From Polynucleobacter sp. AP-Capit-er-40B-B4 (GTDB lineage Bacteria; Pseudomonadota; Gammaproteobacteria; Burkholderiales; Burkholderiaceae), in the NCBI RefSeq assembly GCF_018882245.1, contig NZ_JACVOV010000001.1:434001-498000 (forward strand): DNA of 64,000 nt, read 5' to 3'. The notes beneath the pieces were generated by a model. It saw only the letters and a program-made list of their open reading frames with translations. It was not told the origin of the DNA and ran no database searches. A program made the translations under genes and the position numbers. Positions 19,285-29,037 of the stretch are shown one piece after another. Within the stretch, counting starts at the first letter, position 1. Each line of letters starts with the position of its first letter.

Positions 19285-22173
19285 ATGTTCAAAATATTTT
19301 CCAATGATCCCGTGCATGACCCGATTAATAAGCAAGCACCCGCAACGGAGATCAAAAAAACTACCTGCTATATGTGCGCCTGTCGTTGTGGCATTCGAGC
19401 ACATCTGCGCGATGGCAAATTAGTCTATATCGACGGCAATCCTGAGCACCCTTTGAACCAAGGCGTCATCTGCGCCAAAGGCTCTTCAGGAATCATGAAG
19501 CAGAATTCCCCTGCGCGCATCACGCAGCCGCTGTTGCGTAAAGCAGGAAGTGAAAGAGGGAACGGTGAGTTTGAGCCCATTAGCTGGGAAAAGGCTTTTG
19601 ATATTCTGACTGAGCGTCTTGCGAAAATTCGCGCCACTGATCCAAAGAAATTTGCCCTCTTTACTGGTCGCGACCAAATGCAAGCCTTAACCGGTTTATT
19701 TGCAAGGCAGTTTGGCACGCCTAACTATGCAGCGCATGGCGGCTTTTGCTCTGTAAATATGGCTGCAGGCATGATCTACACCATCGGTGGGAGCTTCTGG
19801 GAATTTGGTGGTCCAGATTTAGATCAAGCGAAATTATTTGTCATGATTGGCACAGCTGAAGATCACCATAGCAATCCAATGAAGATTGCTTTATCTAAAT
19901 TTAAACGGGCTGGCGGTCGCTTTATCTCTATCAACCCAGTGAGAACTGGCTACTCTGCTATTGCTGATGAATGGATTCCGATTAAACCCGGAACCGATGG
20001 TGCATTATTTATGGCCTTGATGCATGAACTGATTCGCCTTGAGAAATACGACGCCCCATTCTTAAAGCGCTTTAGCAACTCAGCACAATTAGTTTGTATG
20101 GATTCAGGTCCGGAGGAAGGCTTATTCCTGTATGACCCTGACTCTGACCCACTCAATACCGATTTGCCACACAACAAATATATCTGGGATGAAAAATCTC
20201 AAAGCGCTAAACCTTGTTTTGCGCAAGGAACATCGCCAGCACTGCTCGGCGAATATGTGATGGGCCCAGGCCCACACCAAGGCAAGAAAGTAGCTCCCTC
20301 ATTTGAACTTCTCAAACGACAAGTTAGTGAAACTACTCCAGAATGGGCTGCAGCTATCACTAGTATTCCTGCAGAACGCATTCGGAAGCTTGCGCTTGAA
20401 ATGGCAGACACTGCATTCGGTCAAGAATTTGAATTACCGATTCCATGGACAGATTCTTGGGGCGAAAAACATGACTCTGTAACCGGTAGACCCGTTGCTT
20501 TCCATGCGATGCGCGGCTTATCTGCCCACTCAAACGGGTTTCAGACAACTCGTGGCTTAGCTGTACTGATGTCACTATTGGGCACCATCGATCGTCCAGG
20601 TGGTTTTAGACACAAAGCGCCTTATCCAAGACAGGTGCCGCCAAATGCAAAGCCCCCTTCCTCTGAAAATGACATCAAGCCAAATACCCCGCTAGCTAAA
20701 CCTCCACTCGGATGGCCAACACAGCCAGAAGATTTGGCGCTAGATTCTGATGGCAAACCGCTGCGTATTGATAAAGCCTATTCCTGGGAGCACCCGTTAG
20801 CTGCACATGGATTAATGCATAACGTCATCACCAATGCAGTGAAGGGTGACCCCTACTCCATCGATACGCTCATGATCTTCATGGCTAATATGTCATGGAA
20901 TTCCACCATGAATACCATGGAAGTTCGTGAACATCTCAACGCCAAAAATGATGATGGTGAATTTAAGATTCCATTCTTAGTAGTGTGTGATGCATTTCAA
21001 TCCGAGATGGTGGACTTTGCAGACTTAGTACTTCCTGATACCACCTATCTCGAGCGCCATGATGTAATGAGCATGCTTGATAGACCAATCTCGGAGTTTG
21101 ATGGTCCTGTTGATTCTGTGCGCATCCCTGTTCTGGAGCCTTTAGGCGAATGCAAACCATTCCAGGAAGTATTGATTGAATTGGCTTCACGTTTAAAGTT
21201 CCCGGCGTTTACCACTCCAGAAGGTGAGCGCAAGTTCAAAGATTACCCTGACTTTATTACCCGCTTCCAAACCACTCCTGATTCAGGTATTGGGTTCTTG
21301 AGTGGTTGGCGCGGCAAAGATGGGGATAAGCCATTGCGCGGCGAACCCAATCCAAATCAGTGGCAAAAATACGCTGAAAACAATTGCGTGCATCAATATC
21401 ACATGCCTCCAGAGCATCAATACATGCGCAACTGGAACAAGGGCTACTTAGACTTCTCAAAAGAAAATGCTCTGCGCCAGAAGAATGATCCAATCATGAT
21501 TGCGATCTACTCAGATATCTTGCAACGTTTTAGATTGGCATCTACCGGAAAACGTCCCGGCGCACAACCTCCAGAACATCTCAAAGCACGCATCTACAAA
21601 TACTTTGATCCGCTGCCTTTCTGGTATCCACCGCTGGAAGATGAAGCAACTGATCTCACTAAATTTACATTGAATGCAATTACCCAGCGCCCAATGGCGA
21701 TGTACCACTCATGGGACTCACAGAACGCTTGGTTAAGGCAAATTCATAGCCACAACTATTTATACGTCAACACTGCTACTGCACTCAAGAGCGGCATCGC
21801 TGATGGCGCCTGGATGTGGATTGAATCTCAATGGGGCAAAGTCCGCTGCATGGCAAGGCATTCAGAGGCGGTTGACCCAGGCACAGTATGGACTTGGAAT
21901 GCGATTGGTAAAGCAGAATCCGCTTGGAGCCTGACAAACGATGCGGATGAATCTAAAAAAGGATTCTTGTTAAACCACCTCATCTCTGAAGAGCTTCCAT
22001 TGGGCGGATTTACCGTCAGCAACTCCGATCCAATCACTGGTCAAGCTGGCTGGTATGACGTCAGAGTTCGATTGGCGCCCGCAGATGAAAATGAACCAAA
22101 AGAAACTTGGCCACAAGTAAAAGCATATGAAGTTCCTGGAATGGCCCTCAAAAAATCGGGGGAGACAAAATGA
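19285..22173 (+). CDS. soeA: Molybdopterin oxidoreductase, catalytic subunit; probable SoeA (cytoplasmic sulfite dehydrogenase)
   Basis: 962 aa; Fe-S motif TTCYMCACRCGIRAHLRDG...GVICAKGSSG, no Tat signal peptide; followed by Fe-S and DmsC-type anchor genes. Confidence 0.78.
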   Translation: MFKIFSNDPVHDPINKQAPATEIKKTTCYMCACRCGIRAHLRDGKLVYIDGNPEHPLNQGVICAKGSSGIMKQNSPARITQPLLRKAGSERGNGEFEPISWEKAFDILTERLAKIRATDPKKFALFTGRDQMQALTGLFARQFGTPNYAAHGGFCSVNMAAGMIYTIGGSFWEFGGPDLDQAKLFVMIGTAEDHHSNPMKIALSKFKRAGGRFISINPVRTGYSAIADEWIPIKPGTDGALFMALMHELIRLEKYDAPFLKRFSNSAQLVCMDSGPEEGLFLYDPDSDPLNTDLPHNKYIWDEKSQSAKPCFAQGTSPALLGEYVMGPGPHQGKKVAPSFELLKRQVSETTPEWAAAITSIPAERIRKLALEMADTAFGQEFELPIPWTDSWGEKHDSVTGRPVAFHAMRGLSAHSNGFQTTRGLAVLMSLLGTIDRPGGFRHKAPYPRQVPPNAKPPSSENDIKPNTPLAKPPLGWPTQPEDLALDSDGKPLRIDKAYSWEHPLAAHGLMHNVITNAVKGDPYSIDTLMIFMANMSWNSTMNTMEVREHLNAKNDDGEFKIPFLVVCDAFQSEMVDFADLVLPDTTYLERHDVMSMLDRPISEFDGPVDSVRIPVLEPLGECKPFQEVLIELASRLKFPAFTTPEGERKFKDYPDFITRFQTTPDSGIGFLSGWRGKDGDKPLRGEPNPNQWQKYAENNCVHQYHMPPEHQYMRNWNKGYLDFSKENALRQKNDPIMIAIYSDILQRFRLASTGKRPGAQPPEHLKARIYKYFDPLPFWYPPLEDEATDLTKFTLNAITQRPMAMYHSWDSQNAWLRQIHSHNYLYVNTATALKSGIADGAWMWIESQWGKVRCMARHSEAVDPGTVWTWNAIGKAESAWSLTNDADESKKGFLLNHLISEELPLGGFTVSNSDPITGQAGWYDVRVRLAPADENEPKETWPQVKAYEVPGMALKKSGETK

Positions 22174-22829
22174 GCAAAAAAAATAAACAACTAGCTCTCG
22201 TTATTGACTTAAATGTATGTGTGGGTTGCCATGCGTGTGTTACCTCTTGTAAAGAGTGGAACACCTCTGGCTCAGCAGGTCCACTAACCGATCTTAATGC
22301 TTATGGGGCTAGCCCAAGTGGCACATTCTTTAATAGAGTGCAAACCTTTGAAGCAGGTACATTCCCAAATACACAGACGGTTCACTTTCCAAAATCTTGC
22401 TTGCATTGCGAAGAGCCCCCCTGTGTTCCAGTTTGCCCTACTGGTGCAAGCTATAAACGCAAAGAGGATGGCATCGTTCTCGTAGACTACGATAAATGCA
22501 TTGGTTGCAGCTATTGCTCTTGGGCTTGCCCTTACGGCGCACGCGAGCTTGATCAAGAACGCCAGGTGATGACTAAGTGCACACTCTGTGTAGATCGCAT
22601 CTATAGCGAGACTTTGCCAGAGGCTGAGAAAAAACCGGCTTGTGTACTAGCATGTCCTACTAGCGCGCGCATCTTTGGTGATGTACATGATCCAGAGTCT
22701 GCCGCAAGCAAAGCGATAGAAGAACGCTCAGGTTATGCGCTCATGCCTGAATGGGAAACTCAACCAGCCAATCACTACTTACCGCGCTCCATTATGGAAA
22801 CGATTGATGCAGCAAGGAATGACAAATAA
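22170..22829 (+). CDS. soeB: 4Fe-4S ferredoxin-type subunit; probable SoeB
   Basis: 219 aa; DLNVCVGCHACVTSCKEWN, CLHCEEPPCVPVCPTGA, DKCIGCSYCSWACPYGA, CTLCVDR; 4-bp overlap with soeA. Confidence 0.82.
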   Translation: MSKKNKQLALVIDLNVCVGCHACVTSCKEWNTSGSAGPLTDLNAYGASPSGTFFNRVQTFEAGTFPNTQTVHFPKSCLHCEEPPCVPVCPTGASYKRKEDGIVLVDYDKCIGCSYCSWACPYGARELDQERQVMTKCTLCVDRIYSETLPEAEKKPACVLACPTSARIFGDVHDPESAASKAIEERSGYALMPEWETQPANHYLPRSIMETIDAARNDK

Positions 22830-23764
22830 TGCGCCCACAATTTTCAATTATTTTCTTTACCACCTTGGCCGGAATGGCTCAAGGCCTACTATTTTTTATA
22901 GCGCTAGCAAACTTGCATAGCCAAGCCACCCCAAGCGCATTTCTTACTAACCTCGCTCTACCAGTTGCTTTTGTTCTGCTAGCTTTGGGCTTAGTTGCTT
23001 CATTCTTTCACTTGGGTCACCCCGAGCGAGCATGGCGCGCTGCCATGATGTGGAGAACTTCCTGGTTATCGAGAGAGGTTATCGCTCTACCAGCAGTTAT
23101 GGCTGTCACAGTAGTTATTTACCTCTATGCGCGCTTTAGCCAAGTACCGCAGTGGCTATGGCTTGCTCTGCTTTTCACCACCATGGCTCTTTGGGTATGC
23201 ACCGCAAAGATCTATCAGTGTATTCGCTTCATTCAGGAGTGGTCCCACCCTTCCACCCTAACTAACTTTATTCTGCTGGGGATGACTTCAGGCTGGATCT
23301 TGTTAGAACTTCTCATTGCAGTATGGGGAGATACTTCTGTACAAATGATTGATGCTCCACTTTCAGTTATTGCTTTCTTACTATTATTTTTATCATTCAA
23401 TCTAAAGCTCTGGATTTGGAGCCGCAACCGCAAACTAAAGCCTAAGTCAAATCTAGCTTCAGCGACTGGCATCAAAGGTAACAATATTCGCCAAACCTCT
23501 ATGGGTCTTATGGGCGGGAGTTTTAATACTCGTGAATTCTTTCATCATCAAACAGATAAAGTGATAGCTAATTTACGTAAGATCATTTTGCTTTGTGCTT
23601 ATGTGGTCCCCATGATTTTGATGGCTTATGCCATTAGCTCACCTAGTTTCTTGGTGATTGCATTGGCATTGCTCATCAACTATCTGGGTTTACTCGCAGA
23701 AAGATGGATGTTTTTTGCAGAAGCCAACCATCCACAAAATTTGTATTACCAACGAGTTTCCTAA
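22829..23764 (+). CDS. soeC: DmsC-type membrane anchor subunit; probable SoeC
   Basis: 311 aa, polytopic; FHLGHPERAWRA, TSWLSREV motifs of the DmsC family. Confidence 0.8.
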   Translation: MRPQFSIIFFTTLAGMAQGLLFFIALANLHSQATPSAFLTNLALPVAFVLLALGLVASFFHLGHPERAWRAAMMWRTSWLSREVIALPAVMAVTVVIYLYARFSQVPQWLWLALLFTTMALWVCTAKIYQCIRFIQEWSHPSTLTNFILLGMTSGWILLELLIAVWGDTSVQMIDAPLSVIAFLLLFLSFNLKLWIWSRNRKLKPKSNLASATGIKGNNIRQTSMGLMGGSFNTREFFHHQTDKVIANLRKIILLCAYVVPMILMAYAISSPSFLVIALALLINYLGLLAERWMFFAEANHPQNLYYQRVS

Positions 23765-23773
23765 ATTCACCTG

Positions 23774-24349
23774 ATGCCGATGGATCAATTTGCCGAACAG
23801 CTTATCCACGGCAGAACTCACATATCACCGAAAAGGCTGGGTAACCCAGGTCCTAGTCAAGCTCAAAAGGAAACCATCCTCTTGGCAGCTAATGCGGCAC
23901 CTGATCACGGCAGAATGGTGCCATGGCGCTTCATTGAAATACAAGAAAGTAGTCGCTCTGCTCTTGGCGAGGTTTTTCGTCAATGTCTGCTAGATCGAGA
24001 TCAAGAGGCTACTTCAATACAACAACAAGAAGCGCTTGATAAAGCCTCTCGTGGACCACTACTATTGCTGGCAGTGGCAAACTACAAAGACAGCAATGAA
24101 GATATCAGCAGGCAAGAAAAGCTCATATCTCTTGGCTGCGCCATTCAAAACATTCTCTTAAGCGCTTACGCCTTTGGTTTTGGCTCAGGATTATCGAGCG
24201 GTAGAGCACTACAAAGCGATCGCATTAGAGCATTATTTCAACTCACCGATGACGAAGAGCCCATCTGCTTTATTACGATCGGCACGGTATTAAAAAATAA
24301 GCCCGGCCGTATTCGACCGAGCTTATCTGAATACCACTCCATTTTTTAA
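23774..24349 (+). CDS. Nitroreductase family protein (YdjA-like)
   Basis: 191 aa; AANAAPDHGRMVPWRFIEI and C-terminal ICFITIGTV typical of small nitroreductases. Confidence 0.82.
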   Translation: MPMDQFAEQLIHGRTHISPKRLGNPGPSQAQKETILLAANAAPDHGRMVPWRFIEIQESSRSALGEVFRQCLLDRDQEATSIQQQEALDKASRGPLLLLAVANYKDSNEDISRQEKLISLGCAIQNILLSAYAFGFGSGLSSGRALQSDRIRALFQLTDDEEPICFITIGTVLKNKPGRIRPSLSEYHSIF

Positions 24350-24356
24350 AAGATAA

Positions 24357-24764
24357 CTAGAGAACCTCTACTGTTTGGTTCTTGGTATCGATGCGCAATC
24401 TAGCCCCGCTGACAATAGCTTGAGTGATATCGCAATCAAAACCACTTAGCATGGGGATGCCGGCGTGTGCTGCGCCTTGGGCCAAAATTGGATTTACAGC
24501 ATTAAAAATAATGGCTGATGGACAAAGATTCCTAGACTTCATCTCAAATAGCATCCAAGCACTTGCAACGCCACCTTTGGCGGCATCTAATACCAAAATT
24601 TTATCTTTATACGATTGGCCATATAACTTATGAGCCGGTCTTGAAAAGACTCCCTTAAGACGATCTAAGTCATAACGAGCGGAAAAACCATCTGATGCGC
24701 TAAGGCACTCACCCTCGATACTCTCGCCCTGAGCATGTTTAGCCTTATATATTTTTGTACTCAC
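24357..24764 (-). CDS. Aconitase X swivel (small) subunit, DUF126
   Basis: 135 aa; SASDGFSARYDLDRLKG, LVLDAAKGGVASAWMLFEM; 4-bp overlap with the large subunit. Confidence 0.85.
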   Translation of the reverse strand: MSTKIYKAKHAQGESIEGECLSASDGFSARYDLDRLKGVFSRPAHKLYGQSYKDKILVLDAAKGGVASAWMLFEMKSRNLCPSAIIFNAVNPILAQGAAHAGIPMLSGFDCDITQAIVSGARLRIDTKNQTVEVL

Positions 24765-26008
24765 TTAAGTCTCCCCGTTACAGCAGCCTGAACACAATCT
24801 TCCATCGACGCCAACATCGGCGTGTAGCCATAGCCACCCAAAATATTTACTATCTTTGCGCTATTTGTTGCCAACACCTTCCATCCGTTTGTCTCGGCAA
24901 TTTCTCTCGCATACGATTGATAAAAGCACATGCCAGAAAACACCGTTCCGCCAGCACTCTCAATCATTTCGGTATAGCCCATGCGATCAGAGTCAGGCTT
25001 CACTTGCGGACTTGTCATGGCTAGCAAAGGCTTGATAAATTTCTTGCCATTGCACAACTCGGCAATACTCTTCATTTCCATCAGGCTTAATTGCGGAGCC
25101 GAAAATACAACGACATCGATTTCTTCCGCAATCCGATACGAATTTTGCAATCCCATCACCTCTTCTTTAGTGATAAGAATCTCTGGAAGATGAAGATACT
25201 CAAGATCTCGGGGCCGCAGAGCCTCAGGAGTCACTCCCAGCACATGAAATAAAGCCGTAGAACCAAAACTGGCCATGGCTGCGCCAAAATGCTTCATAGC
25301 ATCAGAGCCAGGATGGCCTGCAATTCCCTCGAGCACAGGTACAGACCAGTAGTTACCCGATTTTTTTCCGATTAATCCACCTAACGCACCCCATTCATTC
25401 AAAGTCTGAGGAGTCCATGAAGTTTTAAAACGATGAGTTGGTTTACGGTATTGATCTAAGTGATAGCCATAACGCGGTGTTCTGCCGGTAAGACCCGCCG
25501 CTAATGCCGAAGGGCCGCCCTCAAAATTAGATCGAGCACCACAAACACTGTTTGAGTAGATCACGACGCCCGTATCGCCAAACGCTAAATGCTCGCCGAA
25601 CACCGGAGCCATAATCGTTTGGTAATTAATACAGGTGTCTGTCATTGATACACCCATTTTGACAAATGCATCAATCGCACGTCTCTCCAACTCAAGCATC
25701 TTTTCGGTTTGACCCAATTGTTTCGCTTTTGTGAAATCGGTTCCTCTTGGGTCGGTAATGGTTGGGATACGAACCATGCGGTCTGCAATAGCATTTTTTG
25801 CCAATCCCTCTAACCACTCAACCCCAGCCTCACCAAGACTCTCTGTATCAGCCATGATATGAGCCTGGGATACAGGAACTAAATCCTCAGCACCAAAAAA
25901 TTCACCCACCTTAATTTGATGTTGAATTGCAATTTGTCTAACTGGCCCAAACTCTCCAGCAAGCATTGCCTTTTCTTCTGCGTTCAGTTTCATTTTTTCT
26001 CTTATCAA
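24761..26008 (-). CDS. Aconitase X catalytic (large) subunit, DUF521
   Basis: 415 aa; VPVSQAHIMADTESLGEAG, DTCINYQTIMAP, YSNSVCGARSNFEGGPSALAAGLTGRTPRYG. Confidence 0.88.
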   Translation of the reverse strand: MIREKMKLNAEEKAMLAGEFGPVRQIAIQHQIKVGEFFGAEDLVPVSQAHIMADTESLGEAGVEWLEGLAKNAIADRMVRIPTITDPRGTDFTKAKQLGQTEKMLELERRAIDAFVKMGVSMTDTCINYQTIMAPVFGEHLAFGDTGVVIYSNSVCGARSNFEGGPSALAAGLTGRTPRYGYHLDQYRKPTHRFKTSWTPQTLNEWGALGGLIGKKSGNYWSVPVLEGIAGHPGSDAMKHFGAAMASFGSTALFHVLGVTPEALRPRDLEYLHLPEILITKEEVMGLQNSYRIAEEIDVVVFSAPQLSLMEMKSIAELCNGKKFIKPLLAMTSPQVKPDSDRMGYTEMIESAGGTVFSGMCFYQSYAREIAETNGWKVLATNSAKIVNILGGYGYTPMLASMEDCVQAAVTGRLK

Positions 26009-26011
26009 CTA

Positions 26012-26995
26012 TTAATCAACAGTAGCGCCAGAGTCACGGACTACTCTAGCCCACTTAGCAATTTCACTTGTTTGAAAGTTCGCTAAACTTTCTTTAAAGT
26101 CAGTATTTGGCTGCACTCCCAAGTTGCCTAAGCGCTCCTTAAAAGCCGCTGATTGCGCCACCTTTTCTGTATCCATTCTTAGTATTTTGGTAATTGGCTC
26201 AGGCAATTTAGCTGGGGCAAATAAAGCCCACCAAGCAGTGGATTCAAACTGTGGATAACCTAATTCTGCTACTGTTGGCACACTCGGTAGCAACGGTGAA
26301 CGCGTCTTACTAGTCACAGCCAAAGCGCGTAATTTTCCTGAAGTGATATGGGGTAAGACTGACTGAATTGGATCAAAAACCAAAGGTATCTGATTTCCAA
26401 TTAAATCTGTGACTGCAGGAGCGCTTCCTTTATATGGGATATGCTTCAGCTTAATTTGTGTGGTTGATTCAAATAAGGCCGCAGTCAAATGTCCCGGAGT
26501 TCCATTTCCTGCAGACCCATACGCAATTGTTTCGGGCTTTGATTTAGCCTCTGCAATTAACTCTGCAAGAGTTTTAATGCGATCGCTGGAGTTCACAACA
26601 ATTACAACTGGGGCTGTAGCTACCAAGGCGATTGGTGTGAAATCTTTAGTCATGTCATAAGGCAACTGCTTATACAAACTTCCATTGATTGCATTCGTAC
26701 CGACCGTTCCCATGAATAAGGTATAGCCATCCGGGGCCGACTTTGCCACTAGATCAGCGCCAATTGAACCCCCTGCTCCGCCCTTGTTTTCAATAACGAC
26801 TTGCTCTTTTAAGCGATCGCCTAATAGCACCGCTAACGGTCTAGCGACAATATCAGTTGGACCCCCAGGAGGAAATGGGACGATTAAGCGTATCGGCTTA
26901 CTCGGGTAAGTTTGGGCTAGCACATTGCCTGAAAAAACAATCAAACCAAAGCATGCTAAGAAACATTTGAAACCTTTAGTTATTAGGGTATTCAT
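26012..26995 (-). CDS. Tripartite tricarboxylate transporter substrate-binding protein (Bug/TctC family) #2
   Basis: 327 aa; YPSKPIRLIVPFPPGGPTDIVARPLA, GGAGGSIGADLVAKSAPDGYT. Confidence 0.92.
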   Translation of the reverse strand: MNTLITKGFKCFLACFGLIVFSGNVLAQTYPSKPIRLIVPFPPGGPTDIVARPLAVLLGDRLKEQVVIENKGGAGGSIGADLVAKSAPDGYTLFMGTVGTNAINGSLYKQLPYDMTKDFTPIALVATAPVVIVVNSSDRIKTLAELIAEAKSKPETIAYGSAGNGTPGHLTAALFESTTQIKLKHIPYKGSAPAVTDLIGNQIPLVFDPIQSVLPHITSGKLRALAVTSKTRSPLLPSVPTVAELGYPQFESTAWWALFAPAKLPEPITKILRMDTEKVAQSAAFKERLGNLGVQPNTDFKESLANFQTSEIAKWARVVRDSGATVD

Positions 26996-27040
26996 AAACA
27001 GACCTCAGCAGAGTGTGGGTAGAAATAGTCTAGCGTAAAA

Positions 27041-27070
27041 GAAAAAGTCCAGCTAAACCGGACTCTTTCT
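27041..27070 (-). terminator. Probable terminator/attenuator between xsc and bug #2
   Basis: Reverse strand aaagAGTCC-ggtttagct-GGACTttttc. Confidence 0.6.
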
Positions 27071-27086
27071 TTATGGTTATCACGTC

Positions 27087-28895
27087 TTATACGTAATCTT
27101 TATATTTATCCAAGAAACGTACTGGCTTAGATAAAGCATCACGACGGAACGGATCACCGAGTTCACGAGTACACATAATCTCGATAACACAGGTCTTACC
27201 TTCCTTCATCTGCATTTCAACAGCCTTCTTCAGGGCTGGCCCAACTTGATCAAGCTGGTCAACCACAATGCCTTCTGCACCCATAGATTGTGCGATACCC
27301 GCAAAACTTGGGCTCTCAAGCTCGCCTGCCACAAAGCGACGGTTATAGAAGTCAACTTGGTTCTTTTTCTCAGCGCCCCACTGACGATTATGGAACACAA
27401 CCGCTGTAACAGGGATGTCGTGACGAACGGCAGTCAAAATCTCAACCATACTCATTGCCCATGCACCATCACCAGCATAGGCAATCGCTGGACGATTTGG
27501 CGCCGCTGCTTTGGCGCCAATAATCGTTGGCAATGCATAACCGCAGTTACCAAAACTCATTGGGGCAAAGAAACTGCGTGGCTTCTCAAAACGGAGGTAG
27601 CTATTGGCAACGGAGTTAATGTTACCGATGTCCGTAGATACCATTACATCAGCAGGCATAGCCTTCTCAAGCTCACGTAGCACTTGACGTGGGTGCAAGT
27701 AATGACCGCCTGTTGGTGTCACTTCTTTTTTCTGCTCTTCAATCATGTCTAAGCTGAATGGATCTTTTTCATGAGTCCACTCATCCAACTCTTTTTCCCA
27801 TGCAGCTTTTTCTGCGGCAATTGTTTTAGCGCGTTCTGCTTTAGTTGCATCGCAAGCTAACTTCTTACCATCCAAGCGCTTAGTTAATGCAACTGCAGCA
27901 GCTTTCGCATCACCGCAAATACCTACGGAAATTTTCTTCACCAAGCCAAGCATCTTATTGTCGGCATCGATCTGAATGATCTTGGCATTTTTTGGCCAGT
28001 AGTCCATACCATGCTGAGGCAATGTGCCAAATGGTCCAAGGCGTGAACCCAATGCAACCACCACGTCAGCCTGCGCCATCAACTTCATTGCAGCTTTGGA
28101 GCCTTGATATCCAAGGGGGCCACACCATAATGGATGGCTGGCTGGGAAAGAGTCATTATGTAAATAGCTATTCACTACTGGAGCACCAAGGCGCTCAGCA
28201 AATGCCTTGCATTCCTCAACCGCATCACCCATCACTACGCCACCACCAGAAATAATGACTGGGAACTTAGCGTTAGCCAAGAGCTCTGCCGCTTCATCCA
28301 AACTCTTCTCGCCACCAGGGCCGCGATCAAGACGATTAGGTTGTGGAATCTCAACTTCAATCTCGCCATAGAAATAATCACGTGGAATATTTAGCTGAGT
28401 TGGACCCATCTCTGATAGAGCGCGATCAAAGCAGCGGCCAGTAAATTCGGCCATACGCTTAGGATTGTTCACGTGACCCTGATACTTTGTGAACTCTTCG
28501 AACATTGGTAATTGATTGGCTTCTTGGAAACCACCTAAGCCCATGCCCATTGTTCCTGTTTCAGGCGTAATGATCACGACAGGGCTATGTGCCCAGTAAG
28601 CAGCAGCAATTGCTGTGACACAGTTACTAATGCCAGGACCATTTTGCCCAATCACAACACCATGACTTCCGCTGACACGCGCATAGCCATCGGCCATATG
28701 TGCAGCACCCTGCTCATGAACAACCGGAATCAAACGAATACCTGCTGGAGCAAAAATATCCATTGCATCCATAAAGGCTGAACCCATGATTCCAAAGATA
28801 TCCTTCACCTTATTGGCGACCATGGTCTCCACAAATGCTTCGGAAGGGGTCATTTTTTGTGGGCCGGTAGGCAAATTAGCGCCAGACTTAGACAT
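27087..28895 (-). CDS. xsc: Sulfoacetaldehyde acetyltransferase
   Basis: 602 aa ThDP enzyme; MTPSEAFVETMVANKVKDIFGIMGSAFMDAMDIFAPAGIRLIPVVHEQGAAHMADGYARVSG, TQLNIPRDYFYGEIEVEIPQPNRLDRG, C-term CTRELGDPFRRDALSKPVRFLDKYKDYV match the Xsc family. Confidence 0.96.
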   Translation of the reverse strand: MSKSGANLPTGPQKMTPSEAFVETMVANKVKDIFGIMGSAFMDAMDIFAPAGIRLIPVVHEQGAAHMADGYARVSGSHGVVIGQNGPGISNCVTAIAAAYWAHSPVVIITPETGTMGMGLGGFQEANQLPMFEEFTKYQGHVNNPKRMAEFTGRCFDRALSEMGPTQLNIPRDYFYGEIEVEIPQPNRLDRGPGGEKSLDEAAELLANAKFPVIISGGGVVMGDAVEECKAFAERLGAPVVNSYLHNDSFPASHPLWCGPLGYQGSKAAMKLMAQADVVVALGSRLGPFGTLPQHGMDYWPKNAKIIQIDADNKMLGLVKKISVGICGDAKAAAVALTKRLDGKKLACDATKAERAKTIAAEKAAWEKELDEWTHEKDPFSLDMIEEQKKEVTPTGGHYLHPRQVLRELEKAMPADVMVSTDIGNINSVANSYLRFEKPRSFFAPMSFGNCGYALPTIIGAKAAAPNRPAIAYAGDGAWAMSMVEILTAVRHDIPVTAVVFHNRQWGAEKKNQVDFYNRRFVAGELESPSFAGIAQSMGAEGIVVDQLDQVGPALKKAVEMQMKEGKTCVIEIMCTRELGDPFRRDALSKPVRFLDKYKDYV

Positions 28896-28922
28896 AAAGC
28901 TCTCCTAGGTATTCAATTAAAC

Positions 28923-28937
28923 GGAACATTTTGTTCT
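28923..28937. promoter_or_regulatory. Operator-like palindrome GGAACATTTTGTTCT upstream of xsc
   Basis: Preceded by attaaac exactly as at 17417; 28 bp before the xsc start. Confidence 0.6.
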
Positions 28938-29037
28938 ACAATATGAATAATAATAGCGTATTTTTACTAAAGTCAAGCATATAAACCCCAATCTGGAATA
29001 TATTTGACAACATATTAAGACTTTTAAAGGCAAGGAA

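Noticed and set aside
20360-21708. Several 60-78-aa minus-strand ORFs within soeA
   Set aside because: Antisense to a 962-aa conserved CDS; no independent support.
19285-22173. Formate dehydrogenase annotation for the molybdoenzyme
   Set aside because: Anchor is DmsC-type rather than FdnI-type, no Tat signal, no FDH accessory genes; SoeA fits context better, though phylogeny is needed.
27246-27680. 144-aa plus-strand ORF inside xsc
   Set aside because: Fully antisense to the confidently assigned xsc; no domain-like sequence; shadow ORF.
27087-28895. Acetolactate synthase annotation for the ThDP enzyme
   Set aside because: Sequence throughout is Xsc-like, including the C-terminal CTRELGDPFRRDAL region, and the neighbourhood is sulfonate-related.
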